Assembly (NCBI GenBank): GCA_902779085.1
Contig: CACYZY010000005.1
Span: forward strand, 93,728-157,727
DNA length: 64,000 bases
Source: an uncultured Bacteroidales bacterium
GTDB lineage: Bacteria; Bacteroidota; Bacteroidia; Bacteroidales; Bacteroidaceae
Reading direction: 5' to 3'
The number at the start of each line of letters is the position of its first letter. Position 1 is the stretch's first letter. The notes beneath the pieces are model-generated. The model made no database searches. It saw only the letters and a list, made by a program, of their open reading frames with translations, and was not told where the DNA came from. The position numbers were made by a program, and so were the translations under genes. This document shows positions 36,222 to 44,083 of this stretch, piece after piece.

Positions 36222-36566
36222 ATGAACAACGATTGGAAAGACAGACTGAACGTGGTATATTCTACCAACCCAAATTTCAAATATGAGACCACTCAAGAGG
36301 AGGAGGCAACCTCTCTTCCCCCTCAGCAACAAAAACTCCGCGTAAGCCTTGACCGTAAGAATCGTGGAGGAAAGACCGTAACTTTGGTCACAGGTTTTGT
36401 GGGCACTAACGAAGAACTAAAGGCTCTGGCCAAGTTTTTGAAAAGTAACTGTGGTGTAGGAGGTGCAGCCAAAGACGGTGAAATCATTATTCAAGGTGAT
36501 TTCAAGCAACGTGTGCTTGATTTATTGAAGGCAAAAGGATATACACAGACCAAGCCTGTTGGATAA
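36222..36566 (+). CDS. SUI1/eIF1-family translation factor (YciH-like)
   Basis: A 114-residue protein with a flexible N-terminal part (1-40) and a SUI1 domain (LRVSLDRKNRGGKTVTLVTG, then KSNCGVGGAAKDGEIIIQGD). In bacteria this family is thought to affect start-codon selection on the 30S subunit. ATG at 36222 was chosen, just downstream of a -7 box. It is a single-gene unit convergent with tsf, with a shared terminator between them, and is near other translation genes. Confidence 0.93.
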   Translation: MNNDWKDRLNVVYSTNPNFKYETTQEEEATSLPPQQQKLRVSLDRKNRGGKTVTLVTGFVGTNEELKALAKFLKSNCGVGGAAKDGEIIIQGDFKQRVLDLLKAKGYTQTKPVG

Positions 36567-36629
36567 AGACATTATTCTCTAGATGGGAAAGATGGTACAA
36601 ATGGCATAAAGGCTATAAACCAACAAAAA

Positions 36630-36655
36630 AGAGGATGCTCCATGGAACATCCTCT
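36630..36655. terminator. Bidirectional terminator between the SUI1 gene and tsf
   Basis: AGAGGATG (36630-36637) pairs with CATCCTCT (36648-36655). An A tract on the left and T-rich sequence on the right allow use from both strands. Confidence 0.85.
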
Positions 36656-36681
36656 TTCTAATATAATAAGGTGTAGGTATA

Positions 36682-37674
36682 TTACTCAGCACGCAAATTA
36701 AAGCGCTTGAAGTCAACAACGGTCAAGTCCTTGTCAAACTTCTGCAGATACTCAGCGACAGTCAGCTTAGCGTCCTTATTGTATTCCTGCTTCAACAGAC
36801 ATACATCCTTGAAGAACTTAGCCATACGACCATTAGCGATGTTCTGAATCATTTGTTCAGGCAGACTTGCAGCCTTCTGCTCTGCTACTTCCTTCTTAAT
36901 GCGACGAATATCATCAGCCTGCTCCTCGGTAATCATCTTCTTCATGATACCTTCATTCAGGTGATCTTCATTCTCTGCAATGTACAGGTTATAACCAGCC
37001 TTCTTCAATGCAGCCTCAACAGCCTTCTGAACCTGCTCATCCTTTGTCTTCTGGATAGCAACACTCAGCTCATTATCTTTTACTGACTGTGGAACACTTG
37101 CCTCGTCAACAGCCACAGGATTCATAGCAGCAATCTGCAGAGCTACCTCATGACCAGCTTCCTCGAAACCAGGCTTATTCAGCAAGCACATTGTGCAGAG
37201 GAAGTTCTTGCTCATGTGGTTGTAGGTTGAAATACCCTCACCTTCCAACACATTGTAGCCATCCAGCTCCATTTTCTCACCAGTGATACCACTACGATCA
37301 GTAACAGCCTCAGCTACGGTGCGATCACCAAGTTTCAGAGCCTTTACCTCATCCAGAGTCTTACAACGGTTAGCCACAGCAGCATCCAGAATGTCCTGAG
37401 TCAGTTTCACGAAGTCAGCATTGTTAGCCACGAAGTCGGTTTCGCACTTCAAAGCAATCATAGCACCAAAGTTGCCATCTACCTTTACCAACACACATCC
37501 TTCTGAAGCATCACGATCAGAACGCTTAGCAGCTACTGCCTTACCTTTCTCACGGATTATCTTAACTGCCTCATCAAAATCATTGTTTGCCTGAGTCAGT
37601 GCATTCTTACAGTCCATCATACCAGCACCCGTCATCTTACGGAGCTTGGTGATATCAGCCATTGTTACAGCCAT
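36682..37674 (-). CDS. tsf: Translation elongation factor Ts
   Basis: A 330-residue nucleotide exchange factor for EF-Tu. The N-terminal UBA-like region carries LRKMTGAGMMDCKNALTQA, and the core contains KCETDFVANNADFV, both EF-Ts signatures. At 330 residues it is longer than the E. coli protein (283), as usual in Bacteroidetes. It is 29 bases downstream of rpsB, the conserved order, and ends at the terminator at 36630. Confidence 0.97.
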   Translation of the reverse strand: MAVTMADITKLRKMTGAGMMDCKNALTQANNDFDEAVKIIREKGKAVAAKRSDRDASEGCVLVKVDGNFGAMIALKCETDFVANNADFVKLTQDILDAAVANRCKTLDEVKALKLGDRTVAEAVTDRSGITGEKMELDGYNVLEGEGISTYNHMSKNFLCTMCLLNKPGFEEAGHEVALQIAAMNPVAVDEASVPQSVKDNELSVAIQKTKDEQVQKAVEAALKKAGYNLYIAENEDHLNEGIMKKMITEEQADDIRRIKKEVAEQKAASLPEQMIQNIANGRMAKFFKDVCLLKQEYNKDAKLTVAEYLQKFDKDLTVVDFKRFNLRAE

Positions 37675-37703
37675 AATTCTTTACTTGTTTTAATGGTTAA
37701 TAA

Positions 37704-38549
37704 TCAATCCTCTTCCTTGATGAAGTCAGCAGCCTTAGCAGCATTCAAAGCATCCTCATCACGCTTGTCCATGCGAGCCTTAGCCTTTCTTGGACGAGCA
37801 GCCTTAGGGGCCTTCTCTGCAACTTCTTCCTCGCCTGCAGCTTCCATATCAATCTTCTCTACTTTACGCTCTTCGATACCTTCCTGCATAGCAGCACAGC
37901 AAGCGTCGAGAATTACTTCGATTGACTTGGTAGCATCATCATTAGCTGGGATTACGAAATCGATGTTATCTGGATCAGAGTTAGTATCAACGATACCGAA
38001 TACTGGAATACCCAGACGATTAGCCTCACGAACTGCGATATTCTCCTTCATCACGTCAACAACGAACAGTGCAGAAGGCAGACGAGTCAGGTCAGCAATT
38101 GAACCAAGGTTCTTCTCCAACTTTGCACGCTGACGAGAGATCTGCAGGATTTCACGCTTTGAGAGGTTAGAGAAAGTACCATCACTTGTCAATTTATCGA
38201 TATTAGCCATTTTCTTCACAGCCTTGCGGATGGTAGGGAAGTTGGTGAGCATACCGCCTGGCCAACGCTCAATCACGTAAGGCATACCAACAGACTGTGC
38301 TTTCTCAGCTACGATCTGTTTAGCTTGTTTCTTAGTAGCAACAAACAGGATCTTCTTTCCTGACTTGACGATTTGCTTCATAGCTTCAGCAGCTTCATCA
38401 ACCTTAGCAACCGTCTTATTTAAATCAATGATATGAATACCATTGCGCTCCATGAAAATGTAAGGAGCCATAGCTGGGTTCCACTTTCTCTTAAGATGAC
38501 CGAAGTGGCAACCTGCTTCGAGTAATGTATCAAAACTTGTTCTTGACAT
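37704..38549 (-). CDS. rpsB: 30S ribosomal protein S2
   Basis: A 281-residue S2 protein with the conserved start TSFDTLLEAGCHFGHLKRKWNP and the signature block ERWPGGMLTNFPTIRKAV. The C-terminal 45 residues (from about 237) are Lys/Ala/Glu-rich and extend beyond the E. coli length, a common Bacteroidetes feature. The gene is followed by tsf and preceded by a 123-base gap that holds a structured stretch. Confidence 0.97.
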   Translation of the reverse strand: MSRTSFDTLLEAGCHFGHLKRKWNPAMAPYIFMERNGIHIIDLNKTVAKVDEAAEAMKQIVKSGKKILFVATKKQAKQIVAEKAQSVGMPYVIERWPGGMLTNFPTIRKAVKKMANIDKLTSDGTFSNLSKREILQISRQRAKLEKNLGSIADLTRLPSALFVVDVMKENIAVREANRLGIPVFGIVDTNSDPDNIDFVIPANDDATKSIEVILDACCAAMQEGIEERKVEKIDMEAAGEEEVAEKAPKAARPRKAKARMDKRDEDALNAAKAADFIKEED

Positions 38550-38605
38550 TTGAAATTTTCTTTAAATCGTTTACTTTCTTTTTTGTTTTTTTTCTAAACC
38601 AACCG

Positions 38606-38650
38606 CCGGGTAGCCTAAACCTACGAGTCCCGGTAGTTTAGATGCTAAAC
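38606..38650 (-). promoter_or_regulatory. Candidate structured leader of rpsB
   Basis: In the rpsI-rpsB gap the RNA would form a hairpin GTTTAG-cat-CTAAAC (38636-38650), then a five-base-pair CCGGG/CCCGG stem (38606-38610 with 38629-38633) enclosing TAGGTTTAGGC. The motif GTTTAG recurs several times. A poly-A-like stretch separates it from the rpsB start. It could be an autoregulatory leader; this is an inference from structure and position. Confidence 0.4.
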
Positions 38651-38672
38651 GCAAATTCTCTCCACCAGCACA

Positions 38673-39059
38673 TTAACGCTTGCTGAACTGGAATCTACGA
38701 CGAGCCTTTGGACGACCTGGCTTCTTACGCTCAACAGAACGAGGATCACGGGTCATGAAGCCTTCAGCACGCAGGGTTTTCTTATCCTCTGGATTGATTT
38801 TCACCAATGCGCGGGCAATTGCCAAACGAAGAGCCTGAGACTGACCAGTGAAGCCACCACCGTTCAGGTTCACCTTAATGTCATATTTTTCTGCAACACC
38901 CAACTTGTTCAATGGCTGCTTTACAACAAACTGCAGGATGGATGATGGGAAATAGACTGCTAAATCTTTCTTGTTAATGGTAATCTTACCTGTACCTTCT
39001 GACATGAAGATACGTGCAACAGCACTTTTGCGTCTGCCTAATGCGTTAATTACTTCCAT
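38673..39059 (-). CDS. rpsI: 30S ribosomal protein S9
   Basis: A 128-residue S9 protein with the conserved GRRKSAVARIFMSEGTGKIT near the N terminus and the basic tail KKPGRPKARRRFQFSKR that reaches into the P site. It follows rplM by nine bases, the usual operon pair. Confidence 0.98.
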   Translation of the reverse strand: MEVINALGRRKSAVARIFMSEGTGKITINKKDLAVYFPSSILQFVVKQPLNKLGVAEKYDIKVNLNGGGFTGQSQALRLAIARALVKINPEDKKTLRAEGFMTRDPRSVERKKPGRPKARRRFQFSKR

Positions 39060-39068
39060 ATCTTCTTA

Positions 39069-39530
39069 TTAGTTAAGTGCGTTAATATCAATGAGCTTAG
39101 GCTCCTGTGCCTGATGCTTGTGCTCAGAACCTTCATAGATGTACAGATTCTCGAGAATCCTTGCACCCAACTTGGTCTTTGGCAGCATGCCCTTTACTAC
39201 TCTTCTCAACAGACGGTCTGCGCCATTTGGCTTAGCCAACAGCTTGGCAGGAGTAATCTCTCTCTGACCGCCAGGGTAACCTGTATATGAAAGGTAAACT
39301 CTACCGTTCCACTTGTTACCAGTCAACTTAACTTTGTCAGCATTGATAATGATCACATTATCGCCGCAGTCTACGTGAGGGGTGAAGTTAGGTTTATACT
39401 TACCTCTCAACAACTTCGCAACTTTTGAGCCCAGACGGCCTAATACCTGATCTGTGGCATCTACGATAACCCATTCTTTGTTTACCGTAGCTTTGTTTGC
39501 AGAAATGGTCTTGTAACTTAAAGTATCCAC
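39069..39530 (-). CDS. rplM: 50S ribosomal protein L13
   Basis: A 153-residue L13 protein. The start is GTG at 39530, giving MDTLSYKT as in other Bacteroidales. The blocks VIVDATDQVLGRLGSKVA and RVVKGMLPKTKLGARI are family signatures. It is the first gene of rplM-rpsI-(rpsB-tsf) and has a well-formed promoter 128 bases upstream. Confidence 0.98.
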   Translation of the reverse strand: MDTLSYKTISANKATVNKEWVIVDATDQVLGRLGSKVAKLLRGKYKPNFTPHVDCGDNVIIINADKVKLTGNKWNGRVYLSYTGYPGGQREITPAKLLAKPNGADRLLRRVVKGMLPKTKLGARILENLYIYEGSEHKHQAQEPKLIDINALN

Positions 39531-39688
39531 TCTAATTAAAAATTTAAAATTGTTACTACTAAGATTTCATCATATAACCTTGTAGGTCTCGGCCAAAAGA
39601 ATTCTACAAAGCGCTATGAATCAATCGCTTTTTATTTTCTTGATAATAATCGGCTTGCAAAGGTACAGTTTTTCCAGCAATTAGCCAA
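39531..39688 (-). promoter_or_regulatory. Promoter and candidate leader of rplM
   Basis: On the minus strand TTG (39686-39688), a 20-base spacer and TACCTTTG (39658-39665) form a good Bacteroidetes promoter. The leader of about 120 bases holds a hairpin of AAAGCG with CGCTTT (39626-39631 with 39608-39613) and a TGTAG/CTACA pairing (39604-39608 with 39581-39585). It may be an L13 autoregulatory leader, which is inferred. Confidence 0.55.
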
Positions 39689-39697
39689 GAAAAATTG

Positions 39698-41101
39698 TTA
39701 AAAATCTGCATTATGCGGTGTACGTGGGTAAGGTATCACGTCGCGGATGTTAGACATGCCCGTTACAAACAGGATCAATCTTTCAAATCCGAGACCGAAA
39801 CCACCATGTGGACAGCTTCCGTATCTGCGAGTATCAAGATACCACCACATATCTTTCATCGGAATGTCACGACGCTTGATTTCATCCATCAATTTGTCGT
39901 AGTTCTCTTCACGAACACTACCACCAATGATTTCTCCAATAGCAGGGAAAAGTACGTCAGTACCCTGAACAGTCTTGCCATCCTCATTCTGCTTCATGTA
40001 GAATGCCTTGATCTCCTTAGGATAGTTAATCATGATTACCGGACGCTTGAAATGATGTTCCACCAAATAACGTTCATGCTCAGAAGCCAAGTCGGTACCC
40101 CATGATACAGGGAACTCAAACTTATGTCCGTTCTTAACTGCTTCTTCAAGAATACGAATACCCTCAGTATAAGGTAGACGGACGAATTCTTCCTTCAGCA
40201 CACCTTGCAGACGCTCTATGAGTGTCTTATCTATCATATTGTTGAGGAACTGCAAATCATCCATACAGTTGTCCAATGCCCACTTCACACAATACTTGAT
40301 GAAATCCTCTTCCAAATCCATCAAGTCATTGAGATCTATAAAGGCCACTTCTGGTTCTACCATCCAGAACTCAGCCAAGTGTCGAGGTGTATTGGAATTT
40401 TCTGCACGGAACGTAGGACCGAAAGTATAGATGGCACCCAATGCAGTAGCTGCAGTTTCGCCTTCCAGCTGACCACTCACTGTCAAAGAAGTCATCTTGC
40501 CAAAGAAGTCATCATCATATTTGATCTTACCTTCTTCATCTTTCTTCAGGTCATACAAATTCTGTGTTGTTACCTGGAACATTTCACCAGCTCCCTCGCA
40601 ATCACTTGCAGTAATGATAGGTGAGTTGAAATAGAAGAAACCATGCTCATGGAAATAGTGATGAATGGCCATCGCCATATTATGACGGATGCGGAATACA
40701 GCACCAAATGTATTGGTACGCATACGCAAGTGAGCCACCTCACGCAGAAACTCCATAGAGTGTCCTTTTTTCTGCAAAGGATATGTATTGTCGGCAATAC
40801 CGAGTACTTCAATCTCACGAGCCTGAATCTCGACCTGCTGTCCAGAACCAACAGATTCAGTAAGCACACCGTTTACGCTCAGGCAAGCACCTGTGGTAAT
40901 ATCTTTCAGCAAACTCTCATCGAAGCTTTCTAAGTCGACAACAATCTGCACATTGTGAATGATAGAGCCGTCGTTCAGTGCAATGAAGTTTACCTTCTTG
41001 CTACCTCTGCGTGTACGCACCCATCCTTTCACGTTTACCAAAGTGCCATAGTCTGTGCGCTTCAGTATATCTACCACTTTTGTTCTACGAATATTTTCCA
41101 T
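39698..41101 (-). CDS. asnS: Asparaginyl-tRNA synthetase
   Basis: A 467-residue class II synthetase that charges tRNA-Asn. The N-terminal OB-fold anticodon-binding domain (residues 15-100, [19 protein letters not shown]) is followed by the catalytic core. Motif 2 appears as [20 protein letters not shown] and motif 3 as [15 protein letters not shown]. Length is normal. It is 28 bases downstream of the RluB-type gene and may be read with it. Confidence 0.97.
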   Translation of the reverse strand: MENIRRTKVVDILKRTDYGTLVNVKGWVRTRRGSKKVNFIALNDGSIIHNVQIVVDLESFDESLLKDITTGACLSVNGVLTESVGSGQQVEIQAREIEVLGIADNTYPLQKKGHSMEFLREVAHLRMRTNTFGAVFRIRHNMAMAIHHYFHEHGFFYFNSPIITASDCEGAGEMFQVTTQNLYDLKKDEEGKIKYDDDFFGKMTSLTVSGQLEGETAATALGAIYTFGPTFRAENSNTPRHLAEFWMVEPEVAFIDLNDLMDLEEDFIKYCVKWALDNCMDDLQFLNNMIDKTLIERLQGVLKEEFVRLPYTEGIRILEEAVKNGHKFEFPVSWGTDLASEHERYLVEHHFKRPVIMINYPKEIKAFYMKQNEDGKTVQGTDVLFPAIGEIIGGSVREENYDKLMDEIKRRDIPMKDMWWYLDTRRYGSCPHGGFGLGFERLILFVTGMSNIRDVIPYPRTPHNADF

Positions 41102-41129
41102 ATCGTTAATTACACCTTATTAATATATA

Positions 41130-42539
41130 TTATGCGAATGAGCCCATGCGCAGGAAGTTTACCTCCTGCTGTGTCAGAAATCTCCAGTCACCACGTTTCA
41201 GGCCCTTCTTAGTCAAACCGGCGAAGAATACACGATCAAGCTTAGTCACCTTATAGCCTAAGTGCTCGAAGATACGACGCACGATACGGTTCTTGCCAGA
41301 GTGGATCTCGATACCGATATCGTTCTTCTTAGTTTCGTCAGCATAAGCTATCTCGTCTGCATGAATCTCGCCATCCTCTAATTCAATACCAGTAACGATT
41401 TTATTCATATCATCCTGTGTCAAATCCTTATCCAATTTAACGCGGTATATCTTTTTCTTCTCATACTTAGGATGAGTCAGCTTAGAAGCTAGTTCACCGT
41501 CATTAGTAAGTAACAGCACACCAGTAGTATTGCGGTCCAGTCGTCCTACAGGATAGATACGCTCAGGACAAGCATTCTTCACGATGTCCATTACAGTCTT
41601 GCGTGCCTGTGGATCATCAGTAGTAGTCACACAATCCTTTGGCTTATTCAGCAACACATAAATCTTGCGCTCGATAGAAACAGGCTGATCGTGGAACTTT
41701 ACTTCATCGCCACGCTTAATCTTGGTACCCAGTTCCTTCACTACTTCACCATTGACAGTTACCACACCAGCCTGGATATATTCGTCAGCCTCACGGCGAG
41801 AGCAAATACCGGCATTAGCCAAGAACTTATTCAAACGGATATCATCATCTGGTGTATATATCTCAGTATATTCAACAGGCCTGTGATTGTTAGGCTTCAC
41901 AAAATTACCTTTGCGCTGCATAGGGCGACCGCCTGGTTTTCCAAAGCGTCCGCCACCATTCTGACGAGGACGGAACGAACGCTGTTCGCCACCCTCATTG
42001 TTGAAACGAGGACGGAATGAATAGTTCTGTTCACCATTCTCTTCATTGTTGTAACGGGGACGATAAGGACGTTCGCCATTATTATAGCCTCCATTGCCTT
42101 GATTGAAACGGGGGCGGTATGGACGCTGCTCACCACCTTCGTTGTTGTAACGTGGACGGTAAGGACGTTGTTCGCCACCTTCATTGCTATTGTAACGAGG
42201 ACGATAAGGACGCTGCTCACCACCTTCGTTACTGTTAAAACGAGGACGGTAAGGACGTTGTTCGCCACCTTCATTGCTGTTGAAACGAGGACGGTAAGGA
42301 CGTTGTTCGCCACCTTCATTGCTGTTGAAACGAGGACGGTAAGGACGTTCGCCTCCATTGTTATAACCTCTCTGCGGACGGTTTGAGTTGTCTGCATTTG
42401 GATTGAATCGTGGCCTATAAGGCCTGTCATTTGGATAAACACGCTGTGGTCTAGTTTCACGGTTGAATCCTTCAAAGTGATTCCCTTCGGCATTGCCATT
42501 ATTCTCGGCATTCTGCCACTTTTCGTCATCTGTAATCAT
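41130..42539 (-). CDS. rluB: RluB-type rRNA pseudouridine synthase with N-terminal repeat extension
   Basis: A 469-residue protein. Residues about 233-295 form an S4 RNA-binding domain (IRLNKFLANAGICSRREADE), and the catalytic domain has the RsuA/RluB motif GRLDRNTTG with D335 as the catalytic aspartate. It should convert a uridine of 23S rRNA to pseudouridine. The first 220 residues are a low-complexity extension rich in Arg, Asn, Gly and Pro, made of copies of RPYRPRFNSNEGGEQ. Such basic extensions occur in Bacteroidetes homologues and could bind RNA or ribosomes. The exact paralogue (RluB rather than RluE/F) is likely but not certain. Confidence 0.9.
   Translation of the reverse strand: MITDDEKWQNAENNGNAEGNHFEGFNRETRPQRVYPNDRPYRPRFNPNADNSNRPQRGYNNGGERPYRPRFNSNEGGEQRPYRPRFNSNEGGEQRPYRPRFNSNEGGEQRPYRPRYNSNEGGEQRPYRPRYNNEGGEQRPYRPRFNQGNGGYNNGERPYRPRYNNEENGEQNYSFRPRFNNEGGEQRSFRPRQNGGGRFGKPGGRPMQRKGNFVKPNNHRPVEYTEIYTPDDDIRLNKFLANAGICSRREADEYIQAGVVTVNGEVVKELGTKIKRGDEVKFHDQPVSIERKIYVLLNKPKDCVTTTDDPQARKTVMDIVKNACPERIYPVGRLDRNTTGVLLLTNDGELASKLTHPKYEKKKIYRVKLDKDLTQDDMNKIVTGIELEDGEIHADEIAYADETKKNDIGIEIHSGKNRIVRRIFEHLGYKVTKLDRVFFAGLTKKGLKRGDWRFLTQQEVNFLRMGSFA
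42066..42350 (-). repeat. Coding tandem repeat, 45-base unit
   Basis: About six copies of a unit encoding RPYRPRFNSNEGGEQ (residues about 64-158 of the pseudouridine synthase). The first three copies are identical at protein level; later copies vary (RYNSNEGGEQ, RYNNEGGEQ, FNQGNGGYNNGE). All length changes keep the frame. Confidence 0.9.
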
Positions 42540-42608
42540 TGTACAAATCTGATAAAATTGTTTGTAATACTGGCCTCACGGCCAAATGTTATCTCTCAAA
42601 TTAATTCT

Positions 42609-43955
42609 TTATATACCTGTATAATTCATAGGTGTAATTGCACGCAATTCTTCTTTCACATTCTCACTTACGTTTAAACCTTCAATAAAATTGTGAATAG
42701 ACGCCTCTGTTATAGCTTCATTTGTACGTGTCAAAGCCTTAAGTGCTTCATATGGGTGCGGATAAGCCTCACGGCGTAAAATAGTCTGAATCGCTTCAGC
42801 GACCACACTCCAGCAATTATTCAAGTCTTCATCTATCGCCTCACGGTTCAAAAGAAGTTTGCGCAAACCTTTCAATGTACTTTGTATAGCTATCAAGCTG
42901 TGCCCCATCGGCACGCCAATATTTCGTAACACGGTAGAATCAGTCAGGTCTCTTTGCAGACGGGACACTGGTAACTTCATCGCCAGATGCTGATAAATGG
43001 CATTTGCAATACCCACATTACCTTCAGAGTTTTCAAAGTCAATAGGATTGACCTTATGCGGCATGGCACTCGAGCCTACTTCGCCCGCTTTGATCTTCTG
43101 ATGGAAATAACCCATTGAAATATACATCCAGCAGTCCCTATCTAGATCCATGATGATATTGTTGATGCGACTCAAAGCATCAAACACTGCCGCCAGATTA
43201 TCGTAGTTAGAAATCTGCGTAGTGAACTGCTCACGCTGCAAGCCCAACTTTTCAGCCACGAACTTATTGCCAAATGCTTTCCAGTCATAGGCAGGATAAG
43301 CCACATGGTGTGCATTATAGTTGCCTGTAGCACCACCGAACTTGGCGGTAATCGGGCAAGCTTTCAGCAATTCTACCTGCTGCTGTAGGCGATATACATA
43401 CACCTCTATCTCTTTACCCAAACGAGTAGGAGAAGCAGGCTGACCGTGTGTCTTTGCCAACATGGCAATGTCTTTCCATTCGTCAGCATAAGCTGCTAAT
43501 TGGTCGATGAGTTCCTGTAAGGCAGGATAATAAACCTCATTCAAGGCATCCTTCAAAGACAAAGGAACGGAAGTGTTGTTGATATCCTGAGAGGTTAAAC
43601 CGAAATGGATAAACTCTTTATATGCATCCAATCCACCTATTTTGTCGAACTGCTCTTTCAAGAAATACTCCACAGCCTTCACATCATGATTGGTCACAGA
43701 CTCGATTTCCTTGATACGGGCAGCATCTGCCTCGGTAAAATTGCGATAAATATTGCGCAACACCTCAAACACATGCTTATCCACTCCCGCCAACTGAGGA
43801 AGTGGCAACTCGCAAAGCGTAATGAAGTATTCCACCTCCACCTGCACACGATACTTAATCAAAGCATACTCTGAAAAATAAGCGGCAAGTGACTCTGTCT
43901 TACCTCTGTAGCGCCCGTCAATGGGTGAAATAGCAGTCAGTTTATCTAATTCCAT
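42609..43955 (-). CDS. purB: Adenylosuccinate lyase
   Basis: A 448-residue enzyme acting twice in purine synthesis, cleaving SAICAR and adenylosuccinate to release fumarate. ATG at 43955 was chosen, since MELDKLTAISPIDGRYRGKT is the conserved start. The signature GSSAMPHKVNPIDFENSEGN lies near residue 294 and the block HFGLTSQDINNTS carries active-site residues. It has its own -7 box and may be the first gene of purB-rluB-asnS, with 69 and 28 base gaps. Confidence 0.97.
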   Translation of the reverse strand: MELDKLTAISPIDGRYRGKTESLAAYFSEYALIKYRVQVEVEYFITLCELPLPQLAGVDKHVFEVLRNIYRNFTEADAARIKEIESVTNHDVKAVEYFLKEQFDKIGGLDAYKEFIHFGLTSQDINNTSVPLSLKDALNEVYYPALQELIDQLAAYADEWKDIAMLAKTHGQPASPTRLGKEIEVYVYRLQQQVELLKACPITAKFGGATGNYNAHHVAYPAYDWKAFGNKFVAEKLGLQREQFTTQISNYDNLAAVFDALSRINNIIMDLDRDCWMYISMGYFHQKIKAGEVGSSAMPHKVNPIDFENSEGNVGIANAIYQHLAMKLPVSRLQRDLTDSTVLRNIGVPMGHSLIAIQSTLKGLRKLLLNREAIDEDLNNCWSVVAEAIQTILRREAYPHPYEALKALTRTNEAITEASIHNFIEGLNVSENVKEELRAITPMNYTGI

Positions 43956-43991
43956 GCAATAAAAATACCTCTTCTTATTTATTTTAGGATG

Positions 43992-43999
43992 CAAAGATA
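43992..43999 (-). promoter_or_regulatory. -7 box for purB
   Basis: Reads TATCTTTG on the minus strand, 36 bases before the purB start. Confidence 0.65.
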
Positions 44000-44083
44000 G
44001 TGATTATTATTTTATTTTGTGTACTTTTGAACAATAAAAATACAATTAAAACTGATGAAATCAACCATTAATAAAAGAAAACC

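Noticed and set aside
42099-42386. Open frames on the plus strand and in another minus frame across the repeat region of the pseudouridine synthase gene.
   Set aside because: They exist only because the repeat lacks stops in several frames; the S4 and catalytic domains fix the true frame.
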